Assembly: GCA_937952305.1 (NCBI GenBank)
Contig: CALFZO010000140.1
Span: 1 to 64,000, forward strand
Direction of reading: 5' to 3'
DNA length: 64,000 nucleotides
DNA from: an uncultured Anaerolineales bacterium
GTDB lineage: Bacteria > Chloroflexota > Anaerolineae > Anaerolineales > UBA6663
Shown one piece after another: positions 23,028 to 32,189 of this stretch. Made by a program: the position numbers and the translations under genes. How positions within the stretch are numbered: the stretch's first letter is position 1; each line of letters begins with the position of its first letter. The notes below the pieces were generated by a model. It saw only the letters and a list, made by a program, of their open reading frames with translations, had not been told where the DNA came from and searched no databases.

Positions 23028-24350
23028 CTACGGACACCCGGTCGGCGGATCAATCCGCTCGAGCGTGATCATGCCGCCGAAGCCGGCCTCGTAGTTGGCG
23101 GCCTCGTGCAGGGCGTGGCTGTGCCAGATGTGGTAGTACTCACCGCACTCGCCCTGGGCCGTCACGCCGGTCGGGCGGTCGGCCGTCTCGCCCAGATAGG
23201 GGCTGCCGCTGAACCACTCGCCCCACATCAGGTTCTGGTCGCGCGAGCGGAGCAGGAACTGGTCGAGCGCGCCGAAGACATCGGACGGCAGCGGGTTGCT
23301 GGTGCTGTAGTTGTCGACGTTCGTCCAGTCGTAGAGCGCGTCTTTGGTCTGGCCGGCGCCGACCACGGGGCCATATTCGGCGTAGGACAGGTTCTCGCCG
23401 CCGGTGCCGAGCAGCGGCCGGCCGTCCCGGCCCACAATCTGGATATGGTCGCCGTGCGGGTGCATGGGATGGTTGAGCATGCCCACGTTCAGGAAGCGCA
23501 CCGCCGAGGGATACGGGTTGGTGCTGGCGTCCGACGGGCGGATGTGCAGCAGCGCGCCGTAGGGCTGGTTGGGCAGATACTCGGCGTTATTGGGCGCGAT
23601 CGTGTCCGGGAAGGAGCGCCCGTTGATCAGCCAATAACGCGGGTGGAACGTGGTGATGTCGTAGGCGAAACCCTTTTCCACCGCCCAGTGCAGCTCGGGA
23701 TCCACCTCGGACAGCAGCATCATGTATTCATTGGACAGGTTGAAGCGCGTGAAGCCCCAGCCGTACAGGTGGTCGGCCTGGCCGCTGGGCCGGACGATGA
23801 CGGCCCCGAACAGGCCCATCTGCACCTGCTTCTGCGGGTTGGTGCCGCTCTCGTAGATGAAGGTGCCAGGCTGGCTGGCCGTGAAGCTGTAGGTGACCGA
23901 GCCGCCGCCGGCCGCCGCCGCCGGCGCCAGCGAGACCAGCGTCGGGCCGCTGAACACGGGCTGGACCGGATTGCCGTCCGCCAGCACGTCGGTCTGGCCG
24001 GGGAAGATGATCGAGACATCTTCCGGCACGATGCTGTTCGTCAGGGTGACCGTGACCGTATCACCCTGGTTGAAGCACAGCGTCGGGCCGGGATGCTGAA
24101 AGGCGCCGTTGCCGTAGCTGTAGCCCCACATGAAGACGGTGTTGCCGTCCGGGAAGCTGATATAGCCGTCCTGAGTGGTCAGCGCGACGCTGGTGGCGTA
24201 CACGCCGGGCGAGGTCTCATTGGCGCACAGGATGCCGATCTCGGGCACGGTCTGCGCGCGCGACGAGCCGGCCGGCAGCGCCGAGAGCGCCACAGCTCCC
24301 ACAATCAAGGCCAGCGCGGTGCGGAGTGTCTGAGAAACCAAGGGTCGCAT
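23028..24350 (-). CDS. Multicopper-oxidase-like protein with only the C-terminal half of the copper site
   Basis: 440 residues with signal peptide (~1-33). The N-terminal cupredoxin domain has lost both histidine pairs: SIIFPGQ for HxHG and GTFIYESG for YHxH. The C-terminal domain keeps NHPMHPHGDH (H294, H297, H299) and YYHIWHSHALH (H407, H410, H412, H415). The cysteine expected between H410 and H412 is S411, so no type 1 copper site is present. These ligands complement those of the oxidase gene 23 bases upstream. ATG 24350 gives a normal signal peptide. Upstream in-frame starts would run far into the neighbouring gene. Confidence 0.87.
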   Translation of the reverse strand: MRPLVSQTLRTALALIVGAVALSALPAGSSRAQTVPEIGILCANETSPGVYATSVALTTQDGYISFPDGNTVFMWGYSYGNGAFQHPGPTLCFNQGDTVTVTLTNSIVPEDVSIIFPGQTDVLADGNPVQPVFSGPTLVSLAPAAAAGGGSVTYSFTASQPGTFIYESGTNPQKQVQMGLFGAVIVRPSGQADHLYGWGFTRFNLSNEYMMLLSEVDPELHWAVEKGFAYDITTFHPRYWLINGRSFPDTIAPNNAEYLPNQPYGALLHIRPSDASTNPYPSAVRFLNVGMLNHPMHPHGDHIQIVGRDGRPLLGTGGENLSYAEYGPVVGAGQTKDALYDWTNVDNYSTSNPLPSDVFGALDQFLLRSRDQNLMWGEWFSGSPYLGETADRPTGVTAQGECGEYYHIWHSHALHEAANYEAGFGGMITLERIDPPTGCP

Positions 24351-24373
24351 GGGGATGGCCTCCTTCGCCCGAC

Positions 24374-25648
24374 CTAGAAGTTGGGGGCCGGCTGCGGCGG
24401 CAGCGTGCCGGGGTAGACCCGGATCTCGGTCATCTGCCCGCCGTAGCCGGGCATACCGGCGTTGTTCAAATAGGCCAGCTTGCGGTTGTAGAACAGGTAG
24501 GTGTCGTAGGCGCCGACCCCGGAATGCGCGGGCGCCGTGAACAGCGCATCGAAGCTTTCGCCTGGGCTGATGTCGATGGAGTCGGTGGTGTAGCGCCGGT
24601 CCGCCGGCTGCGCCGCGGTGGGGCCAAGGTACTTGGCGTCCTTGCCGACGATGGTGAGCGCCAGACCATCGACCTTCATGGCCTGGCGCTGGAAGCCGAG
24701 GTTGGCCCAGCGCAGCAAGACCTTTTCGCCGGCGTTGCACGTGATCAGAGACGAGTTGGGCTGGTATTGCAGCTCCGGCCGCGCCGGCACCGTCAGCGGA
24801 TCGGTGTTGGGCTCCAGCGTGTCCGGATACACGCGCCCGTTGATGGTCCAGTAATCGGGGTCGTACTCGCTCCAGTCGTGCTCCTGGATGTGGGCGGCGT
24901 TGAAGCGCTCGGTGGTCCAGACCTCGCCCAGCAGCAGCGCAAACTCGCGGTCGAAGGCCGTCGCGGCGTCCTTATACGCCCACTTGGGGTTGTCGGCTGG
25001 CCGGACGAAAATCGAGCCGGTCATGCCCATCGAGACGTGCTCGATGTCCTCGAAGTGGCAGTGGTACATGTACGTGCCCGGATCGTGCAGCCGGTAGTAG
25101 TACGTGTAACTGCGCCCGAAGGGTACGCCCACGGACAACTCCGGCACGCCGTCGAAGGCCGGGATGGCGTTGGGGAAGCCGTGGAAGTGGACGGTGTGGC
25201 CGTCGGTCAGGTCTGGCCGCTGGGCGAACCCCAGGTTGGTGAGTGTGATGCGCAGCTCGCCGCCCTCGGTGGCGTACACCACCGGCGAGTTCAGCTGCAC
25301 CTTGCCCTTCTCCTGGCGCACGGCGGCGTCGCTCAGACCGGTGACATCGCGAAACCCAAACGTGTATGTGTTGAAGGGCGCCGGCGCCCACGGGTCCGGA
25401 TGGAAACCGGTGCCGCCCGGCTTGGGCGGCAGGTAGACCCAGCCGTCCGTCACCATGAGGTGATAGCGCGCGTCCAGGGGATTGGCGGCCAGCGGGGCGG
25501 CGGCGCCGCGCGCCGACTGGAGGACGCGGTTGGCGGCCGCCAGCGCCTGCGGGACGAGGTAGGCCCCGGCCGCCGCCGCCAGCGCCCCACCGCCCAGTTT
25601 CAAGAAGCCGCGCCGAGTGAGTTTGCGAGAGAGGTTGTTTTGGCTCAT
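24374..25648 (-). CDS. Tat-exported multicopper oxidase with type 1 site in the N-terminal domain
   Basis: 424 residues. A twin-arginine signal (TRRGFLKLGGG, residues ~9-19) implies folded, metal-loaded export. The N-terminal domain has GHTVHFHG (H151, H154, H156) and YMYHCHFEDIEHVSMGM (H196, C197, H198, H204, M209). That is a full type 1 set (H151, C197, H204, M209) plus four histidines of a trinuclear site. The C-terminal domain has lost its pairs: AMKVDGLALTIVG and LFYNRKLAYLNNAGM contain none. ATG 25648 has GGAG seven bases upstream. Likely substrates are phenols, metal ions or Cu(I). The missing half-site is present in the gene downstream. Confidence 0.88.
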   Translation of the reverse strand: MSQNNLSRKLTRRGFLKLGGGALAAAAGAYLVPQALAAANRVLQSARGAAAPLAANPLDARYHLMVTDGWVYLPPKPGGTGFHPDPWAPAPFNTYTFGFRDVTGLSDAAVRQEKGKVQLNSPVVYATEGGELRITLTNLGFAQRPDLTDGHTVHFHGFPNAIPAFDGVPELSVGVPFGRSYTYYYRLHDPGTYMYHCHFEDIEHVSMGMTGSIFVRPADNPKWAYKDAATAFDREFALLLGEVWTTERFNAAHIQEHDWSEYDPDYWTINGRVYPDTLEPNTDPLTVPARPELQYQPNSSLITCNAGEKVLLRWANLGFQRQAMKVDGLALTIVGKDAKYLGPTAAQPADRRYTTDSIDISPGESFDALFTAPAHSGVGAYDTYLFYNRKLAYLNNAGMPGYGGQMTEIRVYPGTLPPQPAPNF

Positions 25649-25715
25649 CGGTGATCTCCCAGGCATGGGCGGGCGGCCGGCCGCGCCGGCCCCCCGCGCC
25701 AGGCGGTGGTCAGAC

Positions 25716-28700
25716 TTAGGGCAGGCTGCCTCCGGAGAAGTTGTCGAAGCGCGCGTCGTTGCTGCCTCCGAAGCCGCCCGAGCGCACAAACCACACCCCG
25801 ATCCGGCCGCCGCCCGAGACCAGAGCGGCGGGCCAGGCGTTGGCCCCGCTGGTGGGGATGGTGGCGGTGCCGACGACCAGGCCGTTCTTGTAGACCACCA
25901 CCAGGCCGTTGGAGAAGGCGCGCGCCCCGAAGCGGTCGCCGGCCGCGAAGGTCACGCCGCTGAGCGTGCCGCGCGTCCGCCACTGCTGGCTGGCGCCGCA
26001 GCCGGCCACGGCGCTGCCGCAGAAGGTGTTGATCAGCACCTGGCTGGTGTTCGGCTTGTACTGGACCTCGATCAGGCTGGTCGTCGTGCCGAGGGCGGCG
26101 CCGGTTTCGCTGAGGTTGTTCACCTTCAGCAGCAGGTCATGCTCGCTGGCGCTGGCCACGACCTTGGTGAAGGTCAGGTAGACCTCCTGGTTCGGGCCGA
26201 AGCTGCCGGTGCCGGCCGGGCACGGCGCCGTCGCCACGCCGCACCACCAGGCGTAGCCGAGGTTGATGACGCGCGCCCCGTTGTCCTGGAGCGTGTAAAA
26301 GCCGCTGACGTTGCCGCGCCAGTTGGTGCCGATCGTGGTGCTGTTGGCGCGGTTGAAGTCGTCCAGCGCCGCCGTAGCCGGGAAGGCCAGCGACAGCTCA
26401 TCGGCGCCGGCATCCCAGGCCGTCCCGGCCGGCCGGTACTCGTCGTCGATGTCGAAAAACGGCGCCGGGATCGCGCCCTTGCTGGCCGCGCCGAGGTTGG
26501 CGGCCGGCGACCCCGCCTGCAGGTGGTAGTTGCCCAGCAGGTTGACCGGCAGGTCGACGGCGACGATAGCGGCCTGCACCAGGTTCGGGTTAGTGCGCCA
26601 CGGGAAGACCGCCACCGACGTGTCGTAGAGCGTCACCACCAGCGGATCACTGCCCAGGTTGGTGCCGCTCGGCACGGTGTCCAGCGTGGTATTCAGGATC
26701 GAGTTGGTCGGCGCGAGCGTGCCGGCGCCCACCACGCCCAGGTCCCACAGGTTGGGCGCGCCCGTGCCGGGCAGGCCGATACCGCCCACGGTCACGCCGT
26801 TCCAGCTCCCGGCGCGGTTGTCCCAGAAGACGTTGTTGAACAACACCGGGCTCGGGCTGTTGGGGACGGTGGACAGGCCGGCCGGCTTGGGCGTGCCGTC
26901 GCTGGTGGCGGCCGTGGCCGTGGTCAGGTTCTTCATCACCGTGTTGTTCATCACGCGCACGTTGGTGGCCGAGTCCAGGGCGATGCCGCCGCCTTCATCC
27001 GTCGAGATGTTGTTCACGATGAAGTTGTTGAAGATACTGATGGCGGCATTATTCGCCATCAGCACCCGCACCCCGCCGCCGTCGTCGTTGCCCAGGTTGG
27101 ACTGGATCAGGTTGTTGTAGACGGCTACGGCGCCCGTGCCGGTGGAGACGGTGGCCGGCGGCACCGGCAGTTCGCCGGCGATCATGATGCCGCCGCCCTC
27201 GTCATAGGACTGGTTGAAGTAGACGCGGTTGTGGTGGATCTGGCCGTTCGGGCTCAAGCCGTAGTGGCTGATGGCGCCGCCATACTCGGCCGAGAAGTTG
27301 CCGCACAGGTCGTTGTAGGCGATCTCGTACAGCTCCGACCCGGAGAAGAGCCCGATGGCGCCGGCCAGGTTGGTGCCGCCGTTGGCGATGATCCGGTTGT
27401 TGGCGATGCGGAGCGCGTCGTTCTCGTTGTCGCCGATATCGGGCGTGCCCACCCGGATGGCGCCGGCGTAGGCGCCGCCGTTGCTCTTGATCAGGTTGTT
27501 GGTGATTTGCAGGAAGCGGGCGTAGGCGTTGACGAAGATGCCGCCGCCCTGGGTCTCGATGAAGCCCTGGCCCTGCGGACCGCCTGCCTGGCCGCCGCCG
27601 ATCGGGTCAATTTGGTTCGGGAAACCCATCTGGTCGCCGCCCTGGATCGTCAGGCCGTCGATGGCGGCCCGGTAGATGGTCGGGAACTGCGTGGTCGACT
27701 GCGCGACGACGAAGATCACGGCGCCCTCGGCGATGTCCTGGTTACCGGCGCGCGGCGTGCCCAACACCAGCACGCGCCAGTCCTCGGCCGCCTGGGTGTC
27801 GTTGGTGAAGCCCACCCCGTCGACGACGACGCCGGGCACCTGCGAGCCGTCGGCGCGCTGCCCGCCCGTGCCCACGCCCTGCAGTTTCACGGGCGAGGCG
27901 ATAAACAGATTCTCGAAGTACAGGCCGTCCGGGTTGTACAGACCGGTGGGGCCAGGGAAGACGGTCACCAGGTAGCGCTGGGTGCCGGTGTTGTTGTTGG
28001 CCGTGGTCAGGGCCGCCTGGATGGTGGTGAAGTTGGTGAGGCCGCTGAAGGCCGGGCTGGCGTTGACCGTCAAGATGCGCGGGTTGTAGGCCGTGGCCGT
28101 GACCGTGCCGGTGCCGGCGCCGGTGGAGTTGCCGTTGCCGCTGAGGACATGAATCGTCAGGCCGTTGACCGTGCTCTGGCCGTTGCTGGCCCGGACCAGC
28201 AGCTGATGCGGTCCGGGCGCGATGGCGCCGGCGCCGGTGGTGGCCGGCACTGTGACCACGATCTGGCCGTCCGCCCACGAGACCACCGCCAGGACGGTGG
28301 TATCCAGGGTCACCTGGCCCGGCGTCGCGCCGAAGGCGTCACCGTAGAGCGTGATCTGGCGCGCGGCCCCGGTCTCGGTGGACCGGACGAAGGGTTTGGA
28401 GACCGCAAAGAGCTTGGGTGTGGCTGCGTCCAGCGCGCACTGTGAGACCGCGTTGAACTGTGAGCCCGGGCCCTGGATCGAGACCGCGATCTGCGTCGGC
28501 GCCAGGTCGGCCGGGTTGATAATGCCGGGCCAGACCTCGAATGTCGCCGAGATGGTGCGGTACTGCGGGTTGTGGTCCGGGTTCAGGCGGCCGGGTTGGC
28601 CGCGGTCGTTGCCCACCAGACGGTACATGTTGGCGCAGACGCCAGACGGCGTGGGACAGTTGATCTGCAGGGTCGAGGGCAACAGCACCTCGAACAAGCC

Positions 28701-31466
28701 GTTCGGATCGGAGTGGACCGTCGTGATGTGGCGGTCAGCAAAGTCGTAGATGCCGACGGGCGCGTTGGCCAAACCAGCCTTCTCACCGAAGAGCGTGCTG
28801 CGCGGATCGGTGGATAGGTTCAGGTCATCCACGATGTAGCCCATGAAGCGGCCGGGCAGCGGGACGTCGGTGAAGAAGTTGAACGCCGGGGCGATCGAGC
28901 GGCCATCCGTGACCCGGATCAACTTGACGTCGCACAGCGGCGTCGGCTGGCCTTCGTACGGGCTGCCGCCCTCGGCCGCGAAGTTCGGGTTGACCGTGGC
29001 GCCTGCCCCATCCGCCCCCACCCCGGCCACGTCCACGGTGTGGAGCGCGCCGGCGCAGGCCGGCGGTGGCAGCTGCGTGTAGTAAGCGTCGCCGTCGAAG
29101 ACGTTGATGTCCTCCTCCCGGGTCACTTTGTAGAGCGGGCGGCCGTAGACGTCGTTGGGGACCTCCACTTCCACCAGGTAATCATCGGTGGGCAGCGGCG
29201 TCGGATCAGCGCCGTTGGCGCAGGCGCCGGTGGCCTCGTTGAAGCCGCCCGGGCCGAAGCAGCCATCGCCGAAGCCATAGTTGCCGTCCACGGTGGCGCC
29301 GAAGCCGCCGGCCGGGTCCGGCAGCGGCCCGAACTGGATGCCCGACATCGGCGCTTCGACGCAGTCAGCGCCGGGGGCGGTGGGCAGCGCCTGCTGGACG
29401 ACGGGGTTGCCGTCCACATCGCGGGCCACACAATCCGTGGGCCGTTCCCAGGTCTCGGTCATGTACACGTTCAGGAGCTGGCCCTTCTGGTAGGACCCGT
29501 CTGGATTCTTGAGCAGCTTGCCGTCCGGGCCACGGACCGTAGACCAGAGCTTGACGGGCAGGTCCGGGATGCCGGGCTGCCAGTCTTCGGCGGCGGCGTA
29601 GCGCGGGTTGAGCTCGTTGCGGGTGGTATCGTAGACCACGGTGCCGGCGATGCCGCCGTTCTCGCCGCGCGCGTAGGGCAGCACGCCCCAGTCGATGCGG
29701 CCGCTTAGGCCGATGATCGGCAGGACGTTCACGTCCACGCCCTGGCCCAGCACCGTCGTCTCCGTCGTCTGGTTGTCAGCCTGGTAGGTGACGCCGGTGG
29801 TGTAGTAGCGGTCGTTGTAGACCTCCAGGATCTGCCAGGCCGTGAAGGGATAACCCTGCTCGATCACGTAATCGCCGTTCGGGTCGGTGGTGACGCCGGT
29901 GGAGCCGTGCTGGACCAGGTTGTTGCTGCGGCCCTTGAGCACCACAGTTTGGCCGTTCAGGCCCACCTCGCCGGCGTCGCGCTTGCCGTTGACGTTCGTG
30001 TCGATGAAGACCGACCCATAGAAGCGCGCGAACCAGCCGGTGATGAACACATCGCCCATGGCCACGTGGCCGCCGTTGACGGACACGTTGTACATGTCGA
30101 TCAGGTAGTTTTGCGGGCCGTCCCAGACGGTGAGCAGATAGTCACCGTTGGGGACGCCATTGATGGCGAAGGTCCCGTCGGCGTTGCCGCGCTGCACGTA
30201 GACGGCCTGGTCGCCGGCGTTCAGGTCGGAGAGCGCCACATACGGCCGGTCGATCGGGCCGGTGACGCGCGCGCCGGAGAGGCCGCCCCACTCGCCGCCC
30301 GGGATGGGCGTGCCGCCCTGGGGCGGGATATACACGCTCACGCCCACCACCCGGCCGGTGATGTTGTAGGCGCCGGAGATGTTGTCCTGCGTGTCCACAA
30401 AGCCGAACATCGTCCACGGGAAGGGCTCGCCCGCGAACAGGAACTCCGTGTCGTAGCCGGTAGCGCCCTCCTGCAGCCAGGTGTCCCAATCGTGGCCGCC
30501 CTCCAGCGTGGTGGTCTGCACCCAGTTCGTGCCATCCGGCGGGACGACGGTGGCCGCATAGCGGTTGGAGCCGATGTTGGGGATGACGATCAGGCCCCGG
30601 TCGGCCGGGTCATCGCCGGGGTCGCTGCCGTTGAAGCCGTCGACGATGCCGTTGTGGTTGGTGTCGCCGCTCAGGCACTTGCCGCCGGTGCCGTCGATCG
30701 GGATAGGCGCGTCGTCGCCGTCCAGGATGATGGCGCCGTTGCCGTCGCGCTCATACTCGGTGCAGAGCGGGTTGCCGAACCAGTCCGTGGAGATCTCGCC
30801 CAGGATCTCGTTCAGGTGGCCCTCAAAGCCGTTCAGGCCGAGTTCGGCCGGGGCGTCCATCTGGCCATTGGGGCTGGCGTTGTCGTTGAAGACCTGGATG
30901 CGCATGGTCGCCAGCGGCAGCGGGTCCGGCTGCAGTTCCACCACCAGCGGCAGGTTGGCCGTGTCGAGCGGAAGCGTGAAGTGCAAGCCGCCCACTTTAT
31001 AGCCATCCGCGATCACCGAGACCAGGAATTTCGTAGCGCCGGGGTTCGCGGCCAGGTACGGCGCCAAATCCAGGCCAGCCGTCGTCTGGTCGATGAGCGC
31101 CTGGTTGCCCTGCGTCACGATCGGCGCCGCGCCGGGCACGGCCCGGATGGACGGCCACTCGCAGCCGGCCAGGCTGGGGTTGGTCACGGGATCGCACAAT
31201 GGGGCGCGCGGCTGGGCCGCGTCGCCGGTGTTGTCTTCGTTAATCAGGAAGCGGTACTGGGTGAGGACAGTAGCCGCACTCGCCGCGCTCACCACCTTCA
31301 ATTTGACGGTGTTGGTCGCCGCCGCCAAAGGCGCCTCCAGGGGCGCAGCTGTGACCGGGCCGCTCACCGGCCCAGCCAGCAGCGCCAGGATTGTCACCAT
31401 CGCCATCAGCCGCTCCAACTGGCGCGGAATCCGGCCCATCAAGAACCTGCGGCTTTGCCACTTCAT
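25716..31466 (-). CDS. Giant secreted protein: SdrD/Cna-like, IPT/TIG, parallel beta-helix and LamG-like domains
   Basis: 1916 residues with a long signal sequence (helix ~20-40). Extracellular beta domains with SdrD/Cna-B-like segments follow, for example GSVFIDTNVNGKRDAGEVGL near 480-500, a calcium-loop-like pattern. An IPT/TIG-like domain lies near 1010-1080. A right-handed parallel beta-helix (~1130-1670) is rich in NN and GGGI turns. The C-terminal ~220 residues resemble a LamG/concanavalin-like fold. There is no sortase signal or terminal helix. ATG 31466 has a strong AGGAGG seven bases upstream, which rules out the start 12 codons earlier. It is the first gene of the copper operon and may be a surface matrix protein with which the oxidases associate. 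Confidence 0.85.
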   Translation of the reverse strand: MKWQSRRFLMGRIPRQLERLMAMVTILALLAGPVSGPVTAAPLEAPLAAATNTVKLKVVSAASAATVLTQYRFLINEDNTGDAAQPRAPLCDPVTNPSLAGCEWPSIRAVPGAAPIVTQGNQALIDQTTAGLDLAPYLAANPGATKFLVSVIADGYKVGGLHFTLPLDTANLPLVVELQPDPLPLATMRIQVFNDNASPNGQMDAPAELGLNGFEGHLNEILGEISTDWFGNPLCTEYERDGNGAIILDGDDAPIPIDGTGGKCLSGDTNHNGIVDGFNGSDPGDDPADRGLIVIPNIGSNRYAATVVPPDGTNWVQTTTLEGGHDWDTWLQEGATGYDTEFLFAGEPFPWTMFGFVDTQDNISGAYNITGRVVGVSVYIPPQGGTPIPGGEWGGLSGARVTGPIDRPYVALSDLNAGDQAVYVQRGNADGTFAINGVPNGDYLLTVWDGPQNYLIDMYNVSVNGGHVAMGDVFITGWFARFYGSVFIDTNVNGKRDAGEVGLNGQTVVLKGRSNNLVQHGSTGVTTDPNGDYVIEQGYPFTAWQILEVYNDRYYTTGVTYQADNQTTETTVLGQGVDVNVLPIIGLSGRIDWGVLPYARGENGGIAGTVVYDTTRNELNPRYAAAEDWQPGIPDLPVKLWSTVRGPDGKLLKNPDGSYQKGQLLNVYMTETWERPTDCVARDVDGNPVVQQALPTAPGADCVEAPMSGIQFGPLPDPAGGFGATVDGNYGFGDGCFGPGGFNEATGACANGADPTPLPTDDYLVEVEVPNDVYGRPLYKVTREEDINVFDGDAYYTQLPPPACAGALHTVDVAGVGADGAGATVNPNFAAEGGSPYEGQPTPLCDVKLIRVTDGRSIAPAFNFFTDVPLPGRFMGYIVDDLNLSTDPRSTLFGEKAGLANAPVGIYDFADRHITTVHSDPNGLFEVLLPSTLQINCPTPSGVCANMYRLVGNDRGQPGRLNPDHNPQYRTISATFEVWPGIINPADLAPTQIAVSIQGPGSQFNAVSQCALDAATPKLFAVSKPFVRSTETGAARQITLYGDAFGATPGQVTLDTTVLAVVSWADGQIVVTVPATTGAGAIAPGPHQLLVRASNGQSTVNGLTIHVLSGNGNSTGAGTGTVTATAYNPRILTVNASPAFSGLTNFTTIQAALTTANNNTGTQRYLVTVFPGPTGLYNPDGLYFENLFIASPVKLQGVGTGGQRADGSQVPGVVVDGVGFTNDTQAAEDWRVLVLGTPRAGNQDIAEGAVIFVVAQSTTQFPTIYRAAIDGLTIQGGDQMGFPNQIDPIGGGQAGGPQGQGFIETQGGGIFVNAYARFLQITNNLIKSNGGAYAGAIRVGTPDIGDNENDALRIANNRIIANGGTNLAGAIGLFSGSELYEIAYNDLCGNFSAEYGGAISHYGLSPNGQIHHNRVYFNQSYDEGGGIMIAGELPVPPATVSTGTGAVAVYNNLIQSNLGNDDGGGVRVLMANNAAISIFNNFIVNNISTDEGGGIALDSATNVRVMNNTVMKNLTTATAATSDGTPKPAGLSTVPNSPSPVLFNNVFWDNRAGSWNGVTVGGIGLPGTGAPNLWDLGVVGAGTLAPTNSILNTTLDTVPSGTNLGSDPLVVTLYDTSVAVFPWRTNPNLVQAAIVAVDLPVNLLGNYHLQAGSPAANLGAASKGAIPAPFFDIDDEYRPAGTAWDAGADELSLAFPATAALDDFNRANSTTIGTNWRGNVSGFYTLQDNGARVINLGYAWWCGVATAPCPAGTGSFGPNQEVYLTFTKVVASASEHDLLLKVNNLSETGAALGTTTSLIEVQYKPNTSQVLINTFCGSAVAGCGASQQWRTRGTLSGVTFAAGDRFGARAFSNGLVVVYKNGLVVGTATIPTSGANAWPAALVSGGGRIGVWFVRSGGFGGSNDARFDNFSGGSLP

Positions 31467-32189
31467 CGAGACGCCTCCTGCCAGACAGGGCTGGCTATGC
31501 ACTTGTCGAATGCCGTGCCACGAGAGGGGAGAGCGGAAACGCGATAAACCCGGTCTTATAATGGCGGTTACAGACCCGGGCGTCTATCACTCGCTGACTA
31601 TGCGGACTGACCAAATAGGTGACTATCTTGGGACCCCCTCACGGACTAGTCATTGGGGCCAGGCACTAGTCCCCCCGCCTGCCCGACTCAGCCGGGAGCC
31701 CACCAGCCGACGCCGGCCCGCCAAGACAGACCTCGCCGGCGCGTGAGTTCAGAGCGTTGGAGAGCGAGCAAGCGCGCTCTGGCGACACCACCCAGAGGCC
31801 CCGCTCTGTGGGCTGGGTCTCTGGAACCGGTTCGCCGACCTTTGGCCGCGGGCAGGCCGGGGCTTGGTCGAGGGCGGCCGCCAACTCTCCGTCGTCACGG
31901 TCAGCAGCGCAGGCGGTAAGTCCAGGCCGCTCACCGGGGTCTGACAGGGTGGGCGCAGCCGGGACTCGAGGGTCGGTCCGCTGGAAGAGTTGGCGCAGAA
32001 CGTGGGTTGGCGATGGTCTGGACTGTGCGGGAGGCTAGTTTGGCAGCATGTGCCGGGCACAGCGCACCGACACGTCGCCGGCTGGCGGGTGTTATAATCC
32101 CCGGGTCAATCGCCCGCATTATCGGCCGAATCGATTATCTTTAACCATAAGCGCGCCGTGGGCGTGCCCTGTGGGCTGTTTATTACATT
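31467..32189. other. 723-base divergent intergenic region between the copper operon and pyruvate kinase
   Basis: No credible gene. The half nearest the copper operon holds GGACTAGT (31643-31650) and its exact inverse ACTAGTCC (31665-31672), which places two ACTAGT sites 20 bases apart. It also holds two TGACTAT copies (31595-31601 and 31620-31626). These could be regulator sites for the operon starting at 31466. A TATAAT on the plus strand at 31557-31562 and its near-inverse TATAAG on the minus strand lack proper -35 elements. The pyruvate kinase promoter is at 32090-32098. Nothing further was recognised between about 31680 and 32085. Confidence 0.5.
32090..32098 (+). promoter_or_regulatory. 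Extended -10 promoter of pyruvate kinase
   Basis: TGTTATAAT is a perfect TATAAT (32093-32098) preceded by the TG of an extended -10 element. No -35 is visible, as is normal for this promoter type. The leader to the ATG at 32190 would be about 85 bases. Confidence 0.6.

Noticed and set aside
25617..28445. 942-codon plus-strand frame opposite the giant beta-helix protein
   Set aside because: Val/Gly/Arg-rich shadow translation. The minus-strand frame has a signal peptide, recognisable beta-helix turns and a strong AGGAGG start.
31557..31562. Perfect TATAAT on the plus strand
   Set aside because: No -35 and no extended -10. The next plus-strand gene is 630 bases away and has its own promoter, so it was left as a note only.
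31653..32060. Several short frames between the copper operon and pyruvate kinase
   Set aside because: They are Arg/Pro-rich, occur on both strands at once and have no start signals.
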